DNA of 10,268 nt from Cephalothrix spiralis (taxonomy: Eukaryota > Nemertea > Palaeonemertea > Archinemertea > Cephalotrichidae): contig JAUCNG010411803.1 of NCBI GenBank assembly GCA_032353305.1, positions 1 to 10,268 of the forward strand, given 5' to 3'. The notes beneath the pieces are model-generated. The model was not told the origin of the DNA and did not search any database. It saw nothing but the letters and a program-made list of their open reading frames with translations. Position numbers and translations under genes: made by a program. This document shows positions 1 to 7,036 of the stretch, one piece after another; positions within the stretch are counted from its first letter, which is position 1; each line of letters starts with the position of its first letter.

Positions 1-590
1 ATAATTCAGTTGGAACGGGAAAAATCACTCTACTATAGTTTTTGAATAAATACTCATTCCTGAACAAAACACAAGAACGTACTGACGCTTCCATTGACTC
101 ATGTATGTTTTGAAGTACAAGAGCACAATTACCACTGAAACTATGGTCACAACAATCGAATAAGTGGTCTAAATCAGATTCAATATCATAAATATCTAAA
201 TCGGTTCTTAATCCCAGATCTATGATGGTTAAACTGGGTTTTGGACCCTTGAAACATTCAACAACACAAGAGGTATCTCCAATATGCAAATTATGAAAAC
301 AATGTAACTCCCAATTCGGTGGAATCAAATGCTGTGATACAATTTTAAGATCCTGGGTCCCAATGACTAGAACCTCTAGTTCTTTATCCAATGATATACA
401 GAGATCATCTTCTTCCGTATAGGGATTTTGATGAATAATCAAATCCCTAATGCCTATGGAATCTGAAGTGAAATCCAGTTGGGATGAGAAACCAGAGTCC
501 AGTGTTTGTGTTTGAGCGTTAACGGATGTTGATGGTACATGAACTTCTGAGTAATCCAAAGCAGATGCATGAACTTGAGAATGAGATGAT
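1..590 (-). CDS. Partial exon, PDE8-like receiver (REC) domain region, runs off window edge
   Basis: An open frame of 196 codons on the minus strand with no stop before the window edge; the frame stays open back to an in-frame TGA at 674-676. There is no suitable upstream ATG, so I read it as an internal exon starting after the acceptor cctgaacag (591-599). Exon residues 1-65 are Ser/Thr/Gln-rich and look disordered. From residue 71 the pattern is REC-like: a strand LEVLVIGT (71-78), Asp80, a strand LTIID with Asp124 at the phospho-acceptor position, a strand CALVLQNI (155-162) and a Lys183 region (YLFKNYS). The spacing, and an EASV...F.N.....EL pattern near the end, resemble the REC domain of animal PDE8, which precedes PAS and the cAMP phosphodiesterase domain. 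The later domains would lie outside the window. Family assignment is by eye and tentative. The exon starts with one leftover base, so it does not join in frame to the TRPC exon 52 bp upstream. Confidence 0.4.
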
Positions 591-642
591 CTGTTCAGGA
601 CGAATTTGTCATTTAAGTACTCAATATGAAAATTGTACTTAC

Positions 643-827
643 CAAAACAAAAATGAAGAGGAACTTGGCTATATCACTCATCATTCTTCCCAATGAGATT
701 TGCATTGGTCCAAGAGCCTCAACGACAGGCATCAGGTAAACTGTTCTGGCAAAACTAAGAATATTTGCAATAGCAAAACAGCAGTCGCCGACGATTTGAG
801 GATCAAATGAATCCAACCATATATCAG
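643..827 (-). CDS. TRPC exon D (S4, S4-S5 linker, start of S5)
   Basis: It starts after acceptor gttttgttttcag (840-828) with two bases that complete a Pro codon from exon C, and ends in phase 0 at ...FLFIFVL before donor gtaagt (642-637). It encodes DIWLDSFDPQIVGD, then S4 (CCFAIANILSFARTVYLM), then the TRPC signature EALGPMQISLGRMMSDIAKF leading into S5. This is the most diagnostic segment of the channel. The frame beyond the donor stops soon inside the intron. The next exon, carrying the rest of S5 and the pore, is not recognisable in the remaining 640 bp of the window. Confidence 0.9.
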
Positions 828-3800
828 CTGAAAACAAAACGGTACAAACATGTAGCAAAAGGTTTTTTTTACGTGTAACCAGAGGCACATCAAGACAAGG
901 GCAACCAAGATTAACTATACCCTCAATGCAGTTTTGAATTACGGAAACACTTAAATCAATTGATATCGTATTTGTTTTACTATCGCATAAGCCTGCCTAA
1001 GCCTGGGTAAGACTGAAACGCGGAAATAGTGCGGACTCGCGGACTGCGGATTTAGCTGTCTGAAACGCGGACTCATCCTCGCGGACGGATTATACAAGGC
1101 CCTTAATCTCAAAAACAATCGCCACTTACAAAATTCTTAATGATCTTTTCTAGTGTTCAAATCATCAATTTTTCTAAATTTTTTCAAAAAATCAAAGGCC
1201 AAAAAATAGATTTATATGTTAGCTATTAGCTAAATCTATTAGTTTTAGGTCAATAACTATAGTAGTTTTTGAGATTATGACCTTGTAAACTTGGTCTATA
1301 ATCCGGTCCGCGGTGACTCCGTAGTCCGCGGTCCGCACTATTTCCGCGTTTCAGTCTTACCCCTAAGCCTTTGATTTTGAAGCATGACCGCAGCTGTTAA
1401 GATTGTTAAATATTTATTTTTGCATGCATTTAATTTTTGGGTCGTTTCAATTAAGATAAGAATGTATTTAACACACGCTTAGCCTCAAAAAAGATGGCTC
1501 CGGACCTTTTCGCCCCTGCCTTGATGTGCCTCTGATAATCTACGCATTGGATATTGTAAGCGGGATTGTAAGTAGGACATTAGTTGTATTTCTTGGACTA
1601 GTTTAGGTGGAAACATCATTTTTTGGCCTCTTCTTGTCTAACTATGGACCACATACAATTAGGTCTAAGGTATCTTGGGCCATCTTGAATTTATTGGGAG
1701 AAAATAATCGGAATCAGAAATTGAAAAGAAAAATGCATGTTTTCAAGAGACAAATTTGGATGTTCAAGACATGGTACAGAGAAAATTTACGTACCAAATT
1801 TTTCTTTATCTTCTGTTGGTTTTTAGCACCTAGAAACCAAAATAAGGCATCTTCAAATTATGTTGGAAAAAATTGAACCACCATGTGGTTGGTAGATCGG
1901 ACTATAATTATGAGCATCGAGGATCAAAGAGCCACAGGAGGATGCATTTTCCAACATAAATTGAAGATGCCTATTTTTGTTTCTAAGAGCTAAATATCAA
2001 CAGATCTTAAGGAAAGTTTTAGAAAATAAGTTTTCTGTGTACGATGTCTTGTTCCTCCAAATATTTCTCTCGAAAATGCATTTTTCAGTCAATTTCTGAT
2101 TGCTATAGATTTCTCCCAAGATGGCCGCAGGATTTGTTGTGGTCTATGGATAGATTATGCCTATTGTGTTTCTGGTCTCTATTTAGTCTACTTCCGGTTA
2201 CAATAATATGCATGACTGAAAATCAATTTTTGACTTCCTTTTTGGATGTTTTTAATGCTTTTCAAAACATTCTATTTACTTTTTTAATTCTTAATTCAAT
2301 TTTATAATATCTTATAGTCATAATTCTGAGAGAATGCTCAATTAAGCCAAATCTTAGAACAGGATTGTACAGACACTATAAAGGTTTCATTTTTAGGAAG
2401 TTAAGTTTTCCGTTTAATCCTATGCTTTTATATTTTTCCAAATTATATGAGCTAACGGTATCTGTATCAATTTTGATGCGTCAACTGGCACATAGCTGCA
2501 GAAACGTAGAAATATCAGCATAATAATCTATGGTTGTGCAGTAATGTGCAAAAAAGTGAATGATCCTACACATATTTAAATTTTTTTTTACACCTATTCA
2601 ACTTATGTGACGTACGACCATTCCTCGGCTGTTTTAACCCCGTTTTGCCCCAAGTTTTACCAAGCTATATTGGCGAAATGTAAGGCTTCCTGTGTTAGGT
2701 TACTTAGGTATTGAAGGTTTTATACCATGAAGTATTAGAACTGTACACGCATTTCCAGAATACTATTTTGGTTTTACTTACGTCCGATTAGATAGTAGCC
2801 AACTGGATCATTGAATACATTCGTAGACAAATTTTGAAACATCCTCATCACCTCTGCAAAAATTTATAAATATTAAACTATTGATGCTTCTTGCTCAGGT
2901 AAAATTTTTGGGTTAGAATTCAGGTTAGAATTTCAGGTATTTCCATGTTAAAGTAGTGTATTTTAAGAGGCTGATTTCGATACAAATTGTCGACCCTTCA
3001 AAAATTTAAAATATATAATTGGTTATGATTGCATGCGCGATGCTCATACTACTGGGAATAGAAGCTCCTGTGAACTATACTGATAACTCCAGTACACATC
3101 TCGGTATCTTGACGAGTCTTGGCAGACTATTATTATACTTTCAACGTTTCACATTAAACAATTATAACGTCATATTTTCGCTTGAGAATTATAACCCTTC
3201 ATCTGAATATTCGAAAACACCGACTTTATCGCATAAAAATGCTTTCTATTTTCTCTTTTGTAGATTATAAGAGTTTCACAACAAGAATATATTTGTCCCT
3301 AATAATTACCTTAAGACTGAGTTAAGGTTTTGAATCAAATTTATGTTTTGCTTTTTGATATATCTTAGGTCAAAGGTTTTGGTCAAATTATGCAGATAAA
3401 GGGTTCTAATTCTCAAGCGACGATATCTCGAGAGGTAAATTGGGCCTAATGTGCAAGTACATTTTGCATAGGCGCACGCGCACTGAACGCTTACAAAAAT
3501 CAATTCCAAGCACTGCACCTATTGTTAAAATTCGAAATTTTTAGAAATAATGATGACCGTACCTGGGCCTTTTTCAGGAAACATAAAGGCAAAACCTATT
3601 TTCGAAGCGAAGGGTTCCATCGAACTACGAAAAACAGATTCAGCATGACTTTTTTTGAACTCCAAGACTAATGTTAATGATAGTTTTGCCAAATAAAGTG
3701 ATATAGCTATAGAATCAAGTATGTTGTAAGTATTCTTAACATATTTCTTTATTCCATCTTCGTAAACTTGTTTGATTTCTGACATAAGATTCCCTGGAAG

Positions 3801-4749
3801 ACAAATCAAATAAACATATTGATTCATGTTAAAAAATAGAAAATTCAGTACAACACTTTTATAAATTTAGGGCAGTTCCTTAAAAAGTAGGACTAAAACG
3901 TAGGCTGGATAATGATGAGATAAAGTGAGAGGCTCCCTGATTGAATAACAATTTAATTGGGTTCATTCGAAATACGAAATGGTCATTAAAATTTCCAAAA
4001 CATCATTTAAAATTTAATACTCTGGTTTAATTAACTGTCATAATGCATGCAAAAACTCAATTTTACAAACTTATATTCCATATGAATTATGTAACAAAAA
4101 TACACGGAATAATTCTACGAAATAAAACTTTGTAAATTTTGTTTTTCTTTTGGGTTAAATCGTCTTCTTAAAATTAATTGTGTCTGTGGACTCCATACAA
4201 TTTACTACTTTTTGAGCGACAATTTATGAATGTGATCAGTTTTATGAACAGTATAATTTTCATTTTATGAACAGTATAATTTTCATTTTATGTTTATTCT
4301 GCATGATATTGAGTTCTTTCAAAACAACTATGAGGGCAAATTTTGATACTTTTTCTGTAGGAAGTAATTTTCTATTTTCACCTGATAAAACTATAGGTTT
4401 CAAGAAGTGTCGAGATTTATGTCTTATGCACAAAGGAAGGCATTTATAAAAAGGATCAAAATTACGAACTGATACAAAAACGGCATAACCTACCGATTAT
4501 CCAAACATAAATTAGCACAAACACAGGTTGTTCCACTACTCTCTCTTTTGTGACGCCAATACGAAACAAATATTCAAGCAAGTTAATCGTGTTGGCTGTT
4601 TGCTTGTCACCTAAACTTTCGTGATCCTGCACTGCGGCATCGTCATTAGGTTTATAGAATGTTTGAAGCATTATTAGAAATAGGAACGTCAAGTAACACA
4701 TGGTATGGTTAAAGAACTTGACAGCTGGAGTTCTGTAAAGATCGAAACA
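643..4749 (-). CDS. TRPC-family cation channel, partial gene model (four exons, S1 to start of S5)
   Basis: Joined minus-strand exons 4494-4749, 3563-3793, 2782-2853 and 643-827 give an uninterrupted frame of 248 codons. Exon ends have GT donors and AG acceptors, and leftover bases (0, 1, 1, 1, 0) match at every junction. The product reads as the transmembrane core of a TRPC (canonical transient receptor potential) channel, a plasma-membrane non-selective Ca2+/Na+ channel usually gated downstream of phospholipase C. S1 is in TPAVKFFNHTMCYLTFLF, S2 ends VFVLIYVWIIG, and S3 is NILDSIAISLYLAKLSLTL. S4 and the S4-S5 linker carry the hallmark EALGPMQISLGRM. Not found in the window are the N-terminal ankyrin and TRP_2 exons and the pore, S6 and TRP box exons. 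These may lie outside, or the locus may be a truncated copy. No internal stop or frameshift is seen. The subfamily within TRPC is not resolved. Confidence 0.88.
997..1004. repeat. Target-site duplication, left copy (CTAAGCCT)
   Basis: This is the left copy of the perfect 8-bp direct repeat CTAAGCCT that brackets the hAT-like MITE. The right copy is at 1363-1370. Both copies are intact, so the insertion is likely not very old. Confidence 0.85.
1005..1362. mobile_element. hAT-like MITE, 32-bp perfect TIRs, 8-bp target-site duplication
   Basis: The ends are perfect inverted repeats: 1005-1036 (gggtaagactgaaacgcgga...) equals the reverse complement of 1331-1362. The element is flanked on both sides by the direct repeat CTAAGCCT (997-1004 and 1363-1370). 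An 8-bp duplication is typical of hAT (and P-type) cut-and-paste elements. The 358-bp length and lack of any open frame make it non-autonomous. The termini are unusually CG-rich, with repeated CGCGGACT/GTCCGCGG words continuing inside the TIR, while the middle (about 1100-1300) is AT-rich. Confidence 0.88.
1578..2211. repeat. Large imperfect foldback (inverted repeat) in the TRPC intron
   Basis: The left arm (about 1578-1870) and right arm (about 1947-2211) are inverted copies separated by a 76-bp loop. The innermost 25 bases (1846-1870, ggcatcttcaa...) match the reverse complement of 1947-1971 with one mismatch. Further matching blocks recur in order: ttctgttgg/ttagcacctagaaac, aaaatgcat, aatcagaaattga, ggccatcttg, and tatggaccaca. 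Mismatches and small indels accumulate outward. No transposase, clear TSD or protein family is visible. It may be a foldback or MITE-type element or an inverted duplication. Transcribed within the intron it could form a long RNA hairpin. Confidence 0.75.
2782..2853 (-). CDS. TRPC exon C, 72-nt mini-exon in the S3-S4 linker
   Basis: A short exon with textbook borders: acceptor tttttgcag (2862-2854) and donor gtaagt (2781-2776). Only one of its three frames is open, and that is the frame supplied by exon B (2 + 69 + 1 bases). It encodes VMRMFQNLSTNVFNDPVGYY plus LIG, containing a possible N-glycosylation sequon (NLS) in a loop expected to face outside. The phase match on both sides is the main support. 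As a 72-nt exon divisible by three, it could be skipped without a frameshift. Confidence 0.78.
2854..3562 (-). other. TRPC intron B-C
   Basis: A 709-bp intron with gtacgg donor and tttttgcag acceptor. It has open frames on both strands (plus 3019-3270, minus 3306-3518) that show no recognisable family and no codon pattern distinct from AT-rich background. A short alternating purine-pyrimidine tract (gcgcacgcgcac, about 3472-3483) is the only unusual sequence noted. Confidence 0.7.
3563..3793 (-). CDS. TRPC exon B (S2-S3 linker, S3, S3-S4 loop)
   Basis: It lies between acceptor cttccag (3800-3794) and donor gtacgg (3562-3557). The first two bases complete the Gly codon begun by exon A. It reads NLMSEIKQVYEDGIKKYV, the conserved intracellular S2-S3 linker of TRPC channels (E.K..Y.DG), followed by S3 (NILDSIAISLYLAKLSLTLVLEF). 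The loop RSSMEPFASKIGFAFMFPEK has no close TRPC counterpart that I recall. One base is left over at the donor and matches the phase of exon C. Confidence 0.87.
4241..4289. repeat. 23-bp tandem duplication
   Basis: The unit tttatgaacagtataattttcat occurs twice in direct succession (4241-4263, 4264-4286) and is followed by the first bases of a third copy. It duplicates an ATG and so provides the start of the small open frame beginning at 4267. Confidence 0.85.
4267..4449 (+). CDS. Possible small secreted-peptide ORF, antisense inside TRPC intron (weak)
   Basis: A 60-codon plus-strand frame starting inside the tandem duplication. The first 20 or so residues (MNSIIFILCLFCMILSSF) look like a signal peptide. 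The rest is hydrophilic with a CRDLC motif near the C-terminus, loosely like one end of a PAN/apple-type cysteine-rich module, but only two cysteines are present. I do not recognise the protein. In AT-rich DNA a hydrophobic N-terminus arises easily by chance, and the location antisense in an intron argues against it. Confidence 0.13.
   Translation: MNSIIFILCLFCMILSSFKTTMRANFDTFSVGSNFLFSPDKTIGFKKCRDLCLMHKGRHL
4494..4749 (-). CDS. TRPC exon A (pre-S1, S1, extracellular loop, S2)
   Basis: The exon starts after a strong acceptor (tctttaatatttttcag, ending at 4750) in phase 0 with residues CFDLYRTPAVKFF. It ends ...YVWIIG before the donor gtaggt (4493-4488), leaving one base. It encodes 85 residues: the pre-S1 segment, S1 (about NHTMCYLTFLFLIMLQTF), an S1-S2 loop rich in acidic and polar residues, and S2 with a Trp-Ile-Ile-Gly end matching the TRPC S2 end. 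The ATG at 4699-4701 is internal to S1 and is not a translation start, because the frame stays open and family-like upstream to the acceptor. Confidence 0.85.
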
Positions 4750-6355
4750 CTGAAAAATATTAAAGACAATGTGATTAGAAAATTGAGAACAAAATTGAAC
4801 ACCTTATTTAAGTTTTGCCACATATATATAAGAAAAAATATCCGTAAATATATAAGAAACAGTATCTGTAAATTCTCAAATATGATTCTCTATGATTTAG
4901 CACTTCGCGAAATTATATATAAAGTTAGCTCTTTTTTGAGCTAATATTGTCTATATTTCTTTGGATGTGAATTATGGGATTTGACAAAAAACAAAGACCT
5001 AATAAGATCATTATCAATAATTTATCACGATGCAATCAAAAGATGTGCTGGAGTGTAACGATGTATGCAATTTATGCATAACTTCAATTTAATTTTAATT
5101 GTATGAATGCTGTTTTATTTTTTGTTGTATTTTCACTCATTTTATATTATCAACTTTTTTGTTTGTTCACTATGTAAGACCCCGTGACCGTAATGGTTAA
5201 GGCCGATGTGATCGTGGGTCATTGTAAATATACATGTATGAATGCTTATTTATGAGTAAAAGAATTTATTATTATATGCATAACCATTTATAGATCTTTA
5301 TAGTCTGTCATGACTTTAAATTTTTACCTTGTGACAAACTATTATTATCCCGAAAAATAATTTTTTATCAATCACTAATAAATTGTCAAAATTTTTAATC
5401 TCATTCAGTATGGAGAGAGACTAGACTCGCAAATTGTAAACAAAATCTTAGAGAACATAATTTGGATAATTTAGAAATCAATGAATGTTCCAATAATGAG
5501 ATATTAAACATATTATGGATTGTGAAATAGCTCGCCGTGCAATGAACCAATGGCACTCTATCCATGAGGAGCCAGACTGATTATGTATTTTTCATTTTAT
5601 AAATTTTTAATTGTTAATGTTTTTATTTACGAAATAAACAAATTTATTTATATACCAGGTAGGTAACCTAACTGATTCTCAATATCGAGGAGCAAATGAA
5701 ATGACCCTGGTGACTTGTTTATTTTCAAAAGTTCACCATGTTTTTTTGTCAAATATAATGTACATATATGATCAGGAATCAGTTAAGGAAAATTAATCTA
5801 AAATTTGCCTTAGAAAAAATCAAAGATCTGTATTAGAATTTGGTGTCAGGTTGGGATGTGGTTTTTTGCATTTGGGAAAAGGAATTAATCGCAAAAATAA
5901 AAATAAATCATATTCAGTCTATTGATTCCTGATATTATTTATTTGACCCAGAAAAATAGGGGAAGGGATCATCCTCTTCAAGATCGTATAGTGTTCACAT
6001 TATTTTCAGTACACTGAACTAAAAGTAAAAGACTTCAGTCCCAAAACTATGAGAATTGATTAATTTAAAACAATATCATTTGTGCTTTAATTATATTGAT
6101 ACTACATGTATTTGGAACAATTTCACATTGAAACAGTTTTGAATTCTAATATATGCGTCTAATTTGAATACCAAACTGTACTCATGTAGATGGATACAGT
6201 AAGTATTCAGATAGCGGTGGGGATCGGAATGACAGTTTTAAACAATTGCATATAAGTTACATATTAAGATTCTAGTGGTCATCTGCCTAAAAAGCCTTGA
6301 TTACTAATGTTTAGACTGGATGCTTGTAGTCTCAAAATAATTATTGAAAACAGAC
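4750..6355. other. Non-coding stretch upstream of TRPC exon A
   Basis: About 1.6 kb with no convincing exon on either strand. I looked on the minus strand for the TRPC exon preceding 4749 (phase 0, encoding the conserved pre-S1 region) and did not find one. A plus-strand frame follows a possible acceptor (tctcattcag, 5399-5408) and is open for about 36 codons to TAG near 5529, with AATAAA at about 5632, but it has no recognisable family. The stretch contains a tRNA-like relic at 5178-5220 and otherwise AT-rich sequence. Confidence 0.6.
5178..5220 (+). repeat. tRNA-Ser-like relic, probable SINE head fragment
   Basis: The stretch contains GTGACCGTAATGGTTAAGGC then CGATG and, after a gap, CGTGGGTC. 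This closely follows the order of a metazoan tRNA-Ser: D-arm GTGGCCGAGTGGTTAAGGC-GATG, then T-arm side CGTGGGTTC. The anticodon arm and variable loop are missing and the B box is not intact, so it cannot be a working tRNA. It is followed by an AT-rich tail (5221-5280, ending in ttattattata), as in the 3' ends of some SINEs. The SINE reading is inference. Confidence 0.42.
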
Positions 6356-6519
6356 AGATGACCTAATATTGTGACTTAATTATGAATTGACTATATCGCT
6401 GCTAGTGATCACTTTCAAATAAAATAGATTTGGTGCAATTCTGTCCAACAACAACTGAGCTACATAAATTTCTTCAAAGGACCAAATAGTTTAATTTCCT
6501 CGGTAGGCCGTAAATCCAA

Positions 6520-6578
6520 TTATAAATGAACGTCCTTTCTCGAAAATCTTTTTTCGGAGAAAGGACGTTCATTCATAA
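6520..6578. repeat. Near-perfect hairpin, 17-bp uninterrupted stem extended to about 26 bp
   Basis: The arm aatgaacgtcctttctc (6525-6541) is the exact reverse complement of 6557-6573. Inward, gaaaa pairs with tttt-c with a one-base bulge, leaving a loop of about 4 bases. Outward, ttat/ataa extends the stem with one mismatch. It lies inside the candidate MITE. Its size is near that of a short pre-miRNA, but the loop is very small. It may simply be the palindromic core of the element. Confidence 0.8.
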
Positions 6579-6699
6579 GTTTAGGGTGATTTAAGATAGC
6601 ATTATCTCGATTTGATATGGGATTTAGGCTGGGGAAAATTAAACCAGATGTTTTCCGGAGAATCGTAGTAACTCTCTTAGTTATGAACTGATCATCTGT

Positions 6700-6705
6700 T
6701 TTATT
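6700..6705 (-). terminator. Possible CLCN7 polyadenylation signal (AATAAA)
   Basis: The minus strand reads AATAAA here, about 330 bp after the CLCN7 stop codon. I noticed no canonical AATAAA on that strand closer to the stop. The motif is common by chance in AT-rich DNA and lies within the candidate MITE, so the true mRNA end is uncertain. Confidence 0.35.
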
Positions 6706-6790
6706 CTGAAGAGAAGACCATGCTCTCAAATGCCTATTTTTTGCAATTATTAAAATATTCATAATTAAGTCACAATATATGATGTCATCT

Positions 6791-7036
6791 AAAATATATA
6801 AAAAGTTGATAAATAAATAATTTAGTATTTTACATAAATGTGAACATGATATGATACAAGCATTGTCATTTCTATAATATGCCGCATTTTAAATGCCTAT
6901 TAAAAAAGTTTGCATAAATCCAATATAGACTATAAGCGATACATGTATGATATGTACTATCAGACATGTATTTAATAAAAACAGACAATCCAATTAAATT
7001 ATCAATAGTTATGTGATATTTCCTTAAAAAGTGTTT
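6791..7036 (-). other. Probable CLCN7 3' untranslated region
   Basis: About 250 bp of AT-rich sequence directly after the CLCN7 stop, between it and the candidate MITE. There is no long poly(A) tract after the stop, which a fresh retrocopy would be expected to show. No other feature is identifiable. Confidence 0.45.

Larger units (their letters stand above)
880..1534. mobile_element. Candidate older MITE with CAGAGGCACATCAAG ends, interrupted by the hAT-like MITE
   Basis: The sequence cagaggcacatcaagacaagggc (880-902) is mirrored by the reverse complement cagaggcacatcaaggcaggggc at 1534-1512, with two mismatches in 23 bases. Starting with CAGAGG is in keeping with hAT-type ends. I do not see a clear target-site duplication outside. 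Without the inner 358-bp element and its duplication the unit would be about 290 bp, a normal MITE size. It sits about 50 bp upstream (in transcription sense) of the TRPC exon D acceptor. No coding capacity is visible. Confidence 0.5.
828..2781 (-). other. TRPC intron C-D, repeat-filled
   Basis: A 1954-bp intron with gtaagt donor and ttttcag acceptor. It carries three inverted-repeat structures listed separately (880-1534, 1005-1362, 1578-2211). I see nothing identifiable in 2212-2781 apart from AT-rich sequence and a short T run near 2581-2589. Open frames on the plus strand at 1607-1876 and 2044-2307 lie within or overlap the arms of the foldback and show no protein family. Confidence 0.75.
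3794..4493 (-). other. TRPC intron A-B
   Basis: A 700-bp intron with gtaggt donor and cttccag acceptor. It is AT-rich and contains the 23-bp tandem duplication at 4241-4289 and a small antisense open frame described separately. Nothing else is identifiable. Confidence 0.7.
6356..6790. mobile_element. Candidate MITE with 22-bp perfect inverted ends
   Basis: The sequence atattgtgacttaattatgaat (6366-6387) is the exact reverse complement of 6757-6778. Just outside, agatgac (6356-6362) is mirrored by gtcatct (6784-6790), offset by a few bases. The unit of about 435 bp has no coding sequence that I recognise and contains a strong hairpin near its middle. No clean target-site duplication was found, so the superfamily is open. 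It overlaps the likely 3' end of CLCN7. Confidence 0.55.

Noticed and set aside
619-642. Alternative 23-nt intron that would splice TRPC exon D in frame to the REC-like frame
   Set aside because: The interval from gtaagt to the AG before TACTTA is too short for a normal spliceosomal intron, and the resulting residues do not resemble TRPC S5.
1607-1876. 89-codon plus-strand frame
   Set aside because: It coincides with the left arm of the foldback and shows no family or domain; the inverted right arm does not keep an equivalent frame.
2044-2307. 87-codon plus-strand frame
   Set aside because: It overlaps the right foldback arm, lies antisense within a TRPC intron, and has random AT-rich composition.
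3019-3270. 83-codon plus-strand frame
   Set aside because: It is antisense in TRPC intron B-C, with no recognisable motif or splice support.
3472-3483. gcgcacgcgcac alternating tract as a Z-DNA site
   Set aside because: It is only about 12 bases long, too short to claim a structural or regulatory role.
3306-3518. 70-codon minus-strand frame
   Set aside because: It lies within TRPC intron B-C between verified splice sites and has no family resemblance.
4705-4944. 79-codon plus-strand frame, Lys/Ile-rich
   Set aside because: It partly overlaps TRPC exon A in antisense and is low-complexity AT-rich translation.
5411-5529. Possible plus-strand terminal exon after acceptor tctcattcag, with AATAAA near 5632
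   Set aside because: There is no partner exon, no recognisable protein, and two frames are equally open; the evidence is too thin for a call.
6520-6762. 80-codon minus-strand frame
   Set aside because: It lies inside the candidate MITE and part of it is the hairpin stem; no protein similarity is apparent.
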